Part shown: positions 1 to 5,714 of the stretch, one piece after another
How the letters are laid out: every line of letters starts with the position of its first letter
Numbering within the stretch: the first letter of the stretch is position 1
Notes under the pieces: generated by a model
What the model was told of the DNA's origin: nothing
What the model saw: the letters and a program-made list of their open reading frames with translations, nothing else
Database searches by the model: none
Translations under genes and position numbers: made by a program
Assembly (NCBI GenBank): GCA_019689515.1
Contig: JADGHI010000183.1
Location: 1 to 7,329, forward strand
Direction: 5' to 3'
DNA: 7,329 nucleotides
Source: Acetobacteraceae bacterium
GTDB taxonomy: Bacteria; Pseudomonadota; Alphaproteobacteria; Acetobacterales; Acetobacteraceae

Positions 1-5
1 GCGCC

Positions 6-1217
6 ATGGTGCTCGAACGGCTCGACGAGGCCGGGAAGCGGGCGCGGGCGCTGATTGAGGAGGGCGCGCGGGCCCGCGCCGCCGTCGAGGCGGAGCTCGC
101 CGAGCGCCAGCGCGCGCTGCAATTGGCGACCGTGGCGCGCGACCAGGCGGCGGCGCGGCTGCAGGGGGCGGAGGCGTCGGCGGAACGGGCGCTGGAGGCC
201 GCGCGCGAGCAGCTCGCCGCCACTGATCCCGAATGGCGCCGGCGTCGCGACGCGGCGATGGCGGCCGCGCAGGTCGCCCAGCACGCGGAGCAGAAGGCCG
301 CCTTCGCGCGCCGGGACCGCGAGGAGAAGGGCAAGCCCTACGAGGCCGATCCGCTCTTCCACTACCTCTGGCGGCGCGGCTACGGGACGGCCGCCTACCG
401 CGCCGGCCCGATCACGCGGCTGATCGACGGCTGGGTGGCGCGTGTCGCGCGCTACGAGCCCGCGCGGCGCAGCTTCGCGCTCCTGACCGAGCTGCCCGAA
501 CGCCTCTCCGAGCACGCCGCGCGGATGCGTGCGGCCGCCGAGGCAGCGGCGGCCGACCTCGTGGCCTATGAGCGCGAGGCGGCCGGCGTGCCGGCGGCGG
601 TGCCGGAGGCCCTGCACACGGCCCTGGAGCAGGCCGAGGACGCGGTGGAGACCACCCACGCCGCGCTCGACGAGACCGAGCGTCGGCTCGCCGCGCTGAC
701 CGCAGGCGAAGATGCCGCCACGCGCCAGGCCACGGCGGCGCTCGAGGGCGCGCTCGCCCATGCCAGTGTGCGCGAACTGCGCGAGGCCGCCGCGCGCACC
801 CCGACGCCGCAGGACGACGCGGTGGTGGCACGGCTGGAGCGCGCCACGGCGGAGCGCGCGGAGGTCGAGCGGCGCCTCGGCGAGCGGCGCGCCGAGGCGG
901 ATGCCGCGCGGCGGCGGGTCGAGGAGATCCTCTCGGTCCGCCAGGAGATGCGCCGGCGCGGCTATTCCCGCGACCGCTGGAGCTTCAGCGACGGGGCGCT
1001 GGTCGGCGTGCTGCTCGGCGAGCTGCTGCGCGGCGCGCTGAGCCGCGACGGCTTCTGGGACCGCATCGGCCAGCACCGCATGCCGCCAGGCGGCGGGGGC
1101 CCCTGGGGCGACGGAGGTCCTTGGGGCGACACCGGCGGGAGCTTCGGCGGGCAGGGCGGCTTCCGCACCGGGGGCAGCATCGGCGGCGGAGGCTTCAAGA
1201 CGGGCGGGTCGTTCTAG
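6..1217 (+). CDS. Uncharacterised coiled-coil protein with glycine-rich C-terminal tail (start may lie upstream)
   Basis: No function can be assigned. The 403 residues fall into four parts. Residues 1-105 and about 165-318 are Ala/Glu/Arg-rich with heptad-like spacing and are probably long coiled coils. Between them, about 108-162, is a less repetitive block with aromatic residues (KPYEADPLFHYLWRRGYGT, 110-128). I recall this block from uncharacterised proteobacterial proteins that share the same kind of Gly-rich ending; that is memory, not a search. Residues 329-345 form a short hydrophobic stretch (DGALVGVLLGELLRGAL), too short and too charged at its edges to call a membrane span. From 361 the chain is nearly all Gly with Trp/Phe repeats and ends in TGGSF. 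No signal peptide is seen, so a cytoplasmic structural or scaffold role is a guess. The frame is open to the left edge of the window, so the ATG at 6 may be internal and no ribosome binding site can be judged. Confidence 0.75.
   Translation: MVLERLDEAGKRARALIEEGARARAAVEAELAERQRALQLATVARDQAAARLQGAEASAERALEAAREQLAATDPEWRRRRDAAMAAAQVAQHAEQKAAFARRDREEKGKPYEADPLFHYLWRRGYGTAAYRAGPITRLIDGWVARVARYEPARRSFALLTELPERLSEHAARMRAAAEAAAADLVAYEREAAGVPAAVPEALHTALEQAEDAVETTHAALDETERRLAALTAGEDAATRQATAALEGALAHASVRELREAAARTPTPQDDAVVARLERATAERAEVERRLGERRAEADAARRRVEEILSVRQEMRRRGYSRDRWSFSDGALVGVLLGELLRGALSRDGFWDRIGQHRMPPGGGGPWGDGGPWGDTGGSFGGQGGFRTGGSIGGGGFKTGGSF
1098..1214 (+). repeat. Gly-rich short tandem peptide repeats in the coiled-coil protein
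   Basis: The tail encodes two copies of GPWGD (1098-1112 and 1116-1130, separated by one Gly codon). These are followed by 2.4 copies of an 11-12 residue unit beginning TGGS and ending in Gly-Phe-Arg/Lys: TGGSFGGQGGFR (1131-1166), TGGSIGGGGFK (1167-1199) and the truncated TGGSF (1200-1214). Each full unit ends in an aromatic-basic pair. The gene stops immediately after the last Phe. Such Gly/aromatic tails are typically flexible, and some are docking or self-association segments; which applies here is not visible. Confidence 0.75.
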
Positions 1218-1399
1218 CGTTCCGGCCCAGGAGGACGGTGTTCCGTGGCGGGTCGAATCGCAGCGTCGTCCGCGATCCGCATACCTCCGGCATTCTGCCG
1301 TCATCCGCGAACGCAGGAGCAGGGTGCGGCCGTGCGGCCCCCGCCCGCCGTCTGTCTCGCCCCAGTTCGGAATCCTCGCTAGTCTCGGCGCAAACAGCC

Positions 1400-1406
1400 G
1401 GAGGAA
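1400..1406 (+). promoter_or_regulatory. Ribosome binding site of the Bug-family gene
   Basis: GGAGGAA ends six bases before the ATG at 1413. It is the strongest Shine-Dalgarno in the window and settles the start. The 195-base gap before the gene (1218-1412) shows no convincing sigma70 promoter and no strong terminator for the preceding gene. Confidence 0.8.
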
Positions 1407-1412
1407 TACGCC

Positions 1413-2405
1413 ATGACCATCCGCATCCCACGCCGCGCGGCGCTCGCCCTGCCCGCCGCAGCCGCCGCGATGCCGGCTCTGCCGGCGCACGCGCAGGCGA
1501 CCTGGCCGGAGCGGCCGATCACCATGATCGTGCCCTTCGCTCCCGGCGGCACGCCCGACATCGGCGCGCGGCTGCTGGCACCGAAGATGAGCGAGTTTCT
1601 CGGCCAGGGCGTCGCGGTGGAGAACCGCGCCGGCGCGGGCTCGACGATCGGCACGCGCGCCGTCGTGCAGGCGCGGCCGGATGGCTACACGGTGCTGATG
1701 GGGTCCATCTCCTTCCTCACCGCGCCGCTCACCATGCAGCCCATGCCCTTCGACCCCGTGGAGACGCTGCGCGTGGTGAGCCTCGTCTCCACCTCGCCCT
1801 ACATCCTCGTCGTGCGGGCCGACAGCCCGGCGCGCGACATCGCGGGCTTCCACGCCTGGACGCGGGAGCAGGGCGCGCGGCTCAACTACGGCTCGGCGGG
1901 CAACGGGACGCCGCTCCACCTCGGAGCGGAGCTCTACAAGCTGATGATGGGCGTCGATCTCACCCATGTCGCCTATCGCGGCACCGGGCCCGCGATCACG
2001 GCGCTGCTCGCCGGCGACGTCTCCATGGTCTTCGCCGACGTGCCGGGCGCGACGCCCCACATCCGCGCCGGCACGGTGCGGCCGCTGGCGACGCTGGTGA
2101 AGAACCGCATCGAGCAGTTCCCGGATGTCCCGACGATGGCGGAGAGCGACCCTCGCCTCGCCGACTACGAGGTCTATACCTGGGCGATGCTGGTCGCGCC
2201 GAAGGCGACCCCGGATGGGCCTGTGATGCGGCTGAACGAGGCGGTGCTGCGCGCCGCCCGGATGCCGGACGTGGCGCAGCGCTTCCGCGAGCTCGGCTTC
2301 GACTATGTCGGCTCCTCCCCGGCCGAGGGCGACGAGCGCCTCGCGCGCGAGAAGGCGAAGTGGCAGGACGTGATCCGCCGCGCGAACATCCGCGTGGATC
2401 TCTGA
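1413..2405 (+). CDS. Bug-family tripartite tricarboxylate transporter substrate-binding protein
   Basis: This is a periplasmic Venus-flytrap binding protein of the Bug (TctC) family, which captures small carboxylates and related compounds for TctA/TctB-type permeases. At 330 residues it has the usual family length. Residues 1-29 are an export signal: RR at 7-8, an Ala/Leu core, and AQA at 27-29 as the likely cleavage site; the twin arginines make Tat export possible but not certain. Family blocks follow in order: WPERPITMIVPFAPGGTPD (31-49), VENRAGAGSTIGTRAV (69-84), LNYGSAGNGTPLHLGAELYK (157-176), HVAYRGTGPAITALLAGDV (185-203) and FPDVPTMAE (236-244). The ligand cannot be read from sequence. 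No tctA or tctB lies within the window, so it is an orphan binding protein here, which is common where this family is expanded. The next gene is convergent, so it is probably monocistronic or the last gene of its unit. Confidence 0.95.
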   Translation: MTIRIPRRAALALPAAAAAMPALPAHAQATWPERPITMIVPFAPGGTPDIGARLLAPKMSEFLGQGVAVENRAGAGSTIGTRAVVQARPDGYTVLMGSISFLTAPLTMQPMPFDPVETLRVVSLVSTSPYILVVRADSPARDIAGFHAWTREQGARLNYGSAGNGTPLHLGAELYKLMMGVDLTHVAYRGTGPAITALLAGDVSMVFADVPGATPHIRAGTVRPLATLVKNRIEQFPDVPTMAESDPRLADYEVYTWAMLVAPKATPDGPVMRLNEAVLRAARMPDVAQRFRELGFDYVGSSPAEGDERLAREKAKWQDVIRRANIRVDL

Positions 2406-2420
2406 GGAGCCCGGCATCGC

Positions 2421-2439
2421 GGGGCGCCAGCGGCGCCCC
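2421..2439. terminator. GC-rich hairpin after the Bug gene, possible bidirectional terminator
   Basis: GGGGCGCC, loop AGC, GGCGCCCC gives a perfect 8-bp stem 15 bases after the stop codon of the Bug gene, in the gap between two convergent genes. There is no T-run on either side, so it is not a classical intrinsic terminator. It could act as a 3'-end stabiliser or as a U-tract-less terminator. Confidence 0.5.
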
Positions 2440-2478
2440 ACGCGTCCAGGGGGGGCGGCGCGGGGAGGGCTGAACGGC

Positions 2479-2511
2479 CCAGGTTGAGCCGCGTCCGCTG
2501 CCGCAACCTGG
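2479..2511. repeat. Inverted repeat in the convergent gap
   Basis: CCAGGTTG at 2479-2486 and CAACCTGG at 2504-2511 are exact reverse complements separated by 17 bases. On RNA they would form an 8-bp stem with a large GC-rich loop. The repeat lies about 120 bases past the end of the dioxygenase gene on the minus strand, so it may belong to that gene's 3' end. No T-run follows on either strand. Confidence 0.45.
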
Positions 2512-2631
2512 TCGCGCCGGCCCCCTGCCCTGCGGCGGCTTGCATTCGAAGCTGAACGGCGTTCCGCCGCAGGTGTTGGTCAGAGGAGCGGGTCCACGCC
2601 TCCGGGCGCGTTCGCCCCATGGCGATCCCCT

Positions 2632-3591
2632 CTAGCCCTCCTGGGGTGCAGGTGCCGCCGCGGCAACGCGCGAATTCTCGGTCAGCAGCCGGAGCCGCAG
2701 GAACTCCCGCGTCCGGTCCGGCGGTGCGTCCTGCAGGCCAGCCACCGGTGCGGTCCGGCGCTTCCAGACGAGCTGCGGGTTGAAGCAGAGCAGGTCGCCC
2801 GGCCGCGTCTCCAGCCGCAACGGCAGCGCCGGATCGGCACAGGCCGCGTCCAGCGCGTCGAGCGCGGCGCGCTGCGCCAGCGCCAGCGAGACGGAGTCCG
2901 ATCCTGCCGCCGCCGCCTCGATGGCGGAGCGGTCGTAGCGTGCGCTGAAGGCGCCGCCCGTCAGTGCGAAGACGGGCCTCCGCACCACCGCGCCATCGGG
3001 CTCGCGATGCGGCAGCGGCTGGTACAGGACCTCCAGCGCGGCGCGGTCGCGCTTGAGCAGGGCGTTGTGCACGGCTATCGCCGAGATCAGCGCCGAGGCA
3101 CCGGAGGCCGGCGGCTGCCGGAGGCAGAGCAGCAGCACCGCGTCGCAGGGGTCGGCATGAAACGGCACGACGTCCGGGCCTTCAACGGGCGCGCTCGCCA
3201 CATGCGCCACCGGGCCACCGGGCTCCGCCCTGTCCTGCGGCAGCGGCACGCCGAGATGCAGGCCGAGCACGAGGAGAAGCGCCTCCGCCCCGGCCGCTCC
3301 GTGACGGTCGAAGGGAAGGCCGCGCAACAGGGCGAAGCCGCGCCCGTGCTCGAGCCGCGCCCGCAGATCGGCAATGACCGGGGCGAGCTTGGGCAGCGGC
3401 ACCTCCGCCGCGCGCTCCGGACGCCGGCCACCGAGAGTGGCGAGGGCCGCGTCCAGCTCCGCCGCGGCCTCCTGGCCGAGCGGGATCATCCAGTCCGGAG
3501 GCGACAGGCTGTCGGCCTGCCAGAGTGCCGGTCCGGTCTGCGGGACGAGCCGAAGGGGGCGCGTCCCATGGGTGCCAAGTGTAGACGACAT
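2632..3591 (-). CDS. TauD/TfdA-like 2-oxoglutarate dioxygenase homologue with altered metal site
   Basis: This 319-residue cytoplasmic protein resembles the TauD/TfdA superfamily, which oxidises small substrates using Fe(II), oxygen and 2-oxoglutarate. RARLEHGRGFALLRGLPFDR (77-96) is the family's N-terminal block. VPFHADPCDAVLLLCLRQP (142-160) carries the HxD iron motif, His145 and Asp147. RPGDLLCF (263-270) leads into the segment that usually holds the third ligand, and DRTREFLRLRL (292-302) holds the Arg expected to bind 2-oxoglutarate. The third ligand is odd. Relatives have a motif like NH..LHxRTAF, whereas here it reads NPQLVWKRRTAP, so Lys277 (codon 2761-2763) sits where the iron-binding His belongs. 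The protein may be inactive, bind metal differently, or use another His. The start at 3591 has only a weak AGGG ahead of it (about 3600-3603). It is divergent from the M20 peptidase gene. The substrate is unknown. Confidence 0.85.
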   Translation of the reverse strand: MSSTLGTHGTRPLRLVPQTGPALWQADSLSPPDWMIPLGQEAAAELDAALATLGGRRPERAAEVPLPKLAPVIADLRARLEHGRGFALLRGLPFDRHGAAGAEALLLVLGLHLGVPLPQDRAEPGGPVAHVASAPVEGPDVVPFHADPCDAVLLLCLRQPPASGASALISAIAVHNALLKRDRAALEVLYQPLPHREPDGAVVRRPVFALTGGAFSARYDRSAIEAAAAGSDSVSLALAQRAALDALDAACADPALPLRLETRPGDLLCFNPQLVWKRRTAPVAGLQDAPPDRTREFLRLRLLTENSRVAAAAPAPQEG

Positions 3592-3701
3592 CGCGCGACC
3601 CTAGCAGCCTCGCCCGGATGCCGGGGAGTGGCTCGTTTGCGTCGGTATGCAATGCAGCACGCTCCGGTCGCCCCTGCCCCCCTTGCCCTGCCGCCGCGGT
3701 C

Positions 3702-3727
3702 CGCGCAGCCTGCGCGCTCCGTTTTTT
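3702..3727 (+). terminator. Hairpin plus T-run in the leader of the M20 peptidase gene
   Basis: CGCGCA (3702-3707), loop GCC, TGCGCG (3711-3716) forms a 6-bp stem. Five bases later comes a run of six T (3722-3727), then the ribosome binding site. T-runs are rare in DNA this GC-rich. The stem is short and the 5-base gap before the Ts is larger than in a good intrinsic terminator, so termination or attenuation here is only a possibility. Confidence 0.25.
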
Positions 3728-3730
3728 CCT

Positions 3731-3738
3731 GGAGAGAG
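3731..3738 (+). promoter_or_regulatory. Ribosome binding site deciding the M20 peptidase start
   Basis: GGAGAGAG lies eight bases before the ATG at 3747. The same frame is open back to an ATG at 3618, but that would add 43 residues of low-complexity, non-family sequence and lacks a comparable site. The start at 3747 is therefore preferred. Confidence 0.7.
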
Positions 3739-3746
3739 CCGTCGCG

Positions 3747-4898
3747 ATGCCTGCCGACCCGATCGCCGCCGTCTTGGACCTGCCCTTCGACCAGGAGGCG
3801 ATTCTCGCCGGCCTCTGCCACTGGGTCGCCTGCGAGAGCCCGACCTGGGACGCGGCCGCGGTGGACCGCATGATGGACATCGCCGCGCGGGACCTCGCCC
3901 TGCTCGGCGCGCGAATCGAGCGCATCCCCGGTCGCATGGGCTTCGGCGGCTGCGTCCGCGCCCGCTTCCCCCACTCCGCGCCGGAGGGGGCGCCGGGCGT
4001 GCTGGTCCTGGCGCATCTCGACACCGTCCACCCGGTCGGCACGCTGCAGAAGCTGCCGATCCGGCGCGAGGGCGGGCGCTGCTACGGCCCCGCGATCCTC
4101 GACATGAAAGGCGGCACCTACATCGCCATCGAGGCGATCCGGCAGATCCTGCGCGCCGGCCTCGCCACGCCGCTGCCGATCACCGTCCTTCTGACCAGCG
4201 ATGAGGAGGTGGGCAGCCCCTCCACCCGCGACCTGATCGAGGCCGAGGCCGCGCGCCACAAGGTGGTGCTCGTGCCGGAGCCGGCGCGCCCGAACGGCGG
4301 CGTGGTGACCGGGCGCTACGCCATCGCCCGCTTCAACCTGCGCACCACCGGCCGGCCGAGCCACGCCGGCTCCCGCCTCTCCGAAGGGCGCAGCGCGATC
4401 CGGGAGATGTGCAAGCAGGTCATCGCCATCGAGGGGATGACGACCGAGGACTGCACCTTCTCCGTCGGCGTGATCCATGGCGGGCAGTGGGTGAACTGCG
4501 TCGCCACCCATTGCGACGCGGAGGTGCTCTCCATGGCCAAGCGCCAGGCCGACCTGGACGCGGGCGTGGCGCGCATGCTGGCGCTGAAGAGCACGAACCC
4601 GGACGTGACGCTGGAGGTCACCCGCGGCGTGACCCGCCCCGTCTGGGAAGCGGACGAGCGGGTGATGGCGCTCTACCGCCAGGCGCGCAGCATCGCCAAC
4701 CGGATCGGCTTCGACATCGAGCACCAGAGCAGCGGCGGCGGCTCCGACGGGAATTTCACCGGCGCGATGGGCATCCCGACGCTCGACGGGCTGGGCGTGG
4801 CCGGCGCCGGGGCGCACACGCTGGAGGAGCACATCATGGTGGACAGCCTGGTGCCGCGGGCGAAGATGTTCGCGGGGCTGCTGGTCTCGGTGGAGTAA
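3747..4898 (+). CDS. M20 family metallopeptidase, CPG2-like (glutamate carboxypeptidase type)
   Basis: A di-zinc hydrolase of the M20 family that removes a C-terminal or acyl-linked amino acid from a small amide, probably in the cytoplasm because no signal peptide is present. From the start at 3747 it has 383 residues, usual for the family. The metal site is complete: His90 and Asp92 in VLAHLDTVHP, bridging Asp119 in GPAILDMKGG, catalytic Glu153 and ligand Glu154 in TSDEEVGS, Glu178 in VPEPARP, and His357 in GAGAHTLEEH. The spacings of 29, 34 and 24 residues between the first ligands match those I recall for Pseudomonas carboxypeptidase G2. The dimerisation domain lies at about 186-298, with TTGRPSHAGSRLSEG (200-214) including the conserved His206. 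GGGSDGNFTGAMGIPTLDGLG (330-350) is also typical. The exact substrate (folate, peptide or N-acyl amino acid) cannot be told. The next gene is convergent, so it is probably transcribed alone. Confidence 0.95.
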   Translation: MPADPIAAVLDLPFDQEAILAGLCHWVACESPTWDAAAVDRMMDIAARDLALLGARIERIPGRMGFGGCVRARFPHSAPEGAPGVLVLAHLDTVHPVGTLQKLPIRREGGRCYGPAILDMKGGTYIAIEAIRQILRAGLATPLPITVLLTSDEEVGSPSTRDLIEAEAARHKVVLVPEPARPNGGVVTGRYAIARFNLRTTGRPSHAGSRLSEGRSAIREMCKQVIAIEGMTTEDCTFSVGVIHGGQWVNCVATHCDAEVLSMAKRQADLDAGVARMLALKSTNPDVTLEVTRGVTRPVWEADERVMALYRQARSIANRIGFDIEHQSSGGGSDGNFTGAMGIPTLDGLGVAGAGAHTLEEHIMVDSLVPRAKMFAGLLVSVE

Positions 4899-4914
4899 TC
4901 GGGGAACCGGCTGC

Positions 4915-4942
4915 GGGCGGGCGGCCCTGCCGCCCCCCGCCC
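4915..4942. terminator. GC-rich hairpin between convergent genes
   Basis: GGGCGGC (4919-4925), loop CCT, GCCGCCC (4929-4935) is a perfect 7-bp stem. It can be lengthened by GGGC (4915-4918) pairing with GCCC (4939-4942) around a CCC bulge. It begins about 16 bases after the M20 peptidase stop and 38 bases beyond the stop of the opposing gene. No T-run follows, so bidirectional termination is plausible but unproven. Confidence 0.45.
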
Positions 4943-4979
4943 ACCGCGAGCACACGGCCCGGCGGGTCGTCGGCGGGGA

Positions 4980-5570
4980 TCAGCCCTCGCTGGTCCGGTG
5001 GACCTCGTTGACCGTCGCGTAGAGCGGGAACTTGCCGAACAGGTCCGTGAGGATCGCGTCGAGGTCGCTCAGTTCGCCGACATACTCGCCGATGTTCGGA
5101 TCGAAGATGTACATCACGGCGCGGTGCACGTTCCCGGTGACGGAGACGAGGCCCCGGAAGCCCGCGATCGCGTGGCCGCCGCCCCCGGTGAAGCGCATGG
5201 ACCAGGTCGCGGCTGCGCCGATCCGCCCGAGATCAGAGGCCAGCTTGGCGCGGATCCCGACCATGCCGACGCAGGCCCGCATGATCGTGGTCTGCTCCTC
5301 GTAGTCGAGCCCGAGCCGCGCGCCGACCTCCCGCCGTGCCTCGTTGCGGCCGACCGTGGCCCGCAGGGCGGCATAGGCCTGCTGGTGCCGCAGCGCCTCC
5401 GGCAGGCGCTGCGTCAGGAGCCGCATGCGGTTCACCGAGGGCACGTCGGGATAGCGCTTGACGATCGTCAGCCAGTGGTCGCAGAGCGCGACGCAGACGC
5501 CATTGCGCAGGACGGGATCCGTCACCGACCGCAGATGGGCCTCCTGCGAGAACGGGGCGAGCGTGTACAT
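4980..5570 (-). CDS. Small YopT-like (C58-type) cysteine protease domain protein
   Basis: The 196-residue protein carries what looks like the papain-fold triad of YopT-type proteases. Cys26 lies in NGVCVALCDHWL, matching the family's G-x-C-x-x-L followed by Trp. His133 lies in GGGGHAIAG, and Asp157 in YIFDPNIGEYV, matching the family's FDPN-G block. The C-to-H distance of 107 is close to that recalled for YopT and AvrPphB (about 115-120), while H-to-D at 24 is some eight residues longer. Known members are host-cell effectors of type III secretion or parts of large toxins. Here the domain stands almost alone, with only 25 residues before the Cys, no signal peptide, no membrane span and no acylation motif visible. 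No secretion, immunity or chaperone gene is adjacent. The ATG at 5570 is chosen for its AGAGGAAG ribosome binding site; the frame stays open far upstream, but only as shadow of the opposite gene. A hand count over 5041-5340 gives about 70% G+C, so composition does not mark it as foreign. Protease activity is inferred. Confidence 0.7.
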   Translation of the reverse strand: MYTLAPFSQEAHLRSVTDPVLRNGVCVALCDHWLTIVKRYPDVPSVNRMRLLTQRLPEALRHQQAYAALRATVGRNEARREVGARLGLDYEEQTTIMRACVGMVGIRAKLASDLGRIGAAATWSMRFTGGGGHAIAGFRGLVSVTGNVHRAVMYIFDPNIGEYVGELSDLDAILTDLFGKFPLYATVNEVHRTSEG

Positions 5571-5578
5571 GCGGCCGG

Positions 5579-5586
5579 CTTCCTCT
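5579..5586 (-). promoter_or_regulatory. Ribosome binding site of the YopT-like gene
   Basis: Read on the minus strand this is AGAGGAAG, eight bases before the ATG at 5570. It fixes the start within a reading frame that is otherwise open for more than 1.7 kb upstream. Confidence 0.65.
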
Positions 5587-5608
5587 GGTGGCACGGGGAG
5601 AGCTGCGC

Positions 5609-5637
5609 AGAATACCATTGCGCCTGCGTGCGACCAA
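5609..5637 (-). promoter_or_regulatory. Candidate sigma70-type promoter for the YopT-like gene
   Basis: On the minus strand, TTGGTC (-35, 5632-5637) and TATTCT (-10, 5609-5614) are separated by exactly 17 bases. They lie in one of the few AT-richer patches of the region. Transcription would begin near 5602, giving a leader of roughly 30 bases that contains the ribosome binding site. Both boxes are only partial consensus matches. Confidence 0.35.
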
Positions 5638-5686
5638 CGGACCTGCCCTCCCCGCACCTCGGGTCGTAGCCGGTCGAGGCAAGCGA

Positions 5687-5704
5687 CGGGCGGACCGCCG
5701 CCCG
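5687..5704 (+). other. Hairpin abutting the ribosome binding site of the permease gene
   Basis: CGGGCGG (5687-5693), loop ACCG, CCGCCCG (5698-5704) is a perfect 7-bp stem that ends one base before the weak AGGG (5706-5709) serving the ATG at 5715. If transcribed it could modulate ribosome access. In DNA this GC-rich such stems also arise by chance. Confidence 0.35.
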
Positions 5705-5714
5705 CAGGGCCGGC

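Larger units (their letters stand above)
3592..3746. promoter_or_regulatory. Divergent intergenic region between the dioxygenase and M20 peptidase genes
   Basis: This 155-base gap must hold the promoters of both divergent genes unless transcription comes from elsewhere. I see no good -35/-10 pair in either direction. It contains a small palindromic element, TGCA-A-TGCA (3648-3656), in an AT-richer patch. Such symmetry would suit an operator for a GntR-type regulator, but a single 9-bp match is weak evidence. Nearer the peptidase gene is a stem followed by a T-run, listed separately. Confidence 0.35.

Noticed and set aside
1327..1340. Small GGCC/GGCC stem before the Bug gene
   Set aside because: It has only 4-5 bp with no T-run, which is expected by chance at this base composition, so it is not called a terminator of the upstream gene.
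1121..2473. 450-codon plus-strand open frame overlapping the Bug gene in another frame
   Set aside because: It is an Arg/Ala-rich shadow. The Bug frame has the signal peptide, the family blocks and the ribosome binding site.
3618..3746. N-terminal extension of the M20 peptidase from the ATG at 3618
   Set aside because: The extra 43 residues do not look like the family, the extension would span the hairpin and T-run, and ATG 3747 has a good ribosome binding site.
3007..3873. 288-codon plus-strand open frame opposite the dioxygenase gene
   Set aside because: The product is Arg/Gln-rich without family motifs, and it overlaps both the dioxygenase gene and the M20 start region.
3486..4955. 489-codon minus-strand open frame opposite the M20 peptidase
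   Set aside because: It is antisense to a gene with a complete metal site. The His/Gly/Arg-rich product has no recognisable domain, as expected from GC-rich antisense frames.
4980..5570. Recent horizontal transfer of the YopT-like gene judged by base composition
   Set aside because: A hand count of part of the gene gives about 70% G+C, similar to the neighbouring peptidase gene, so composition gives no support.
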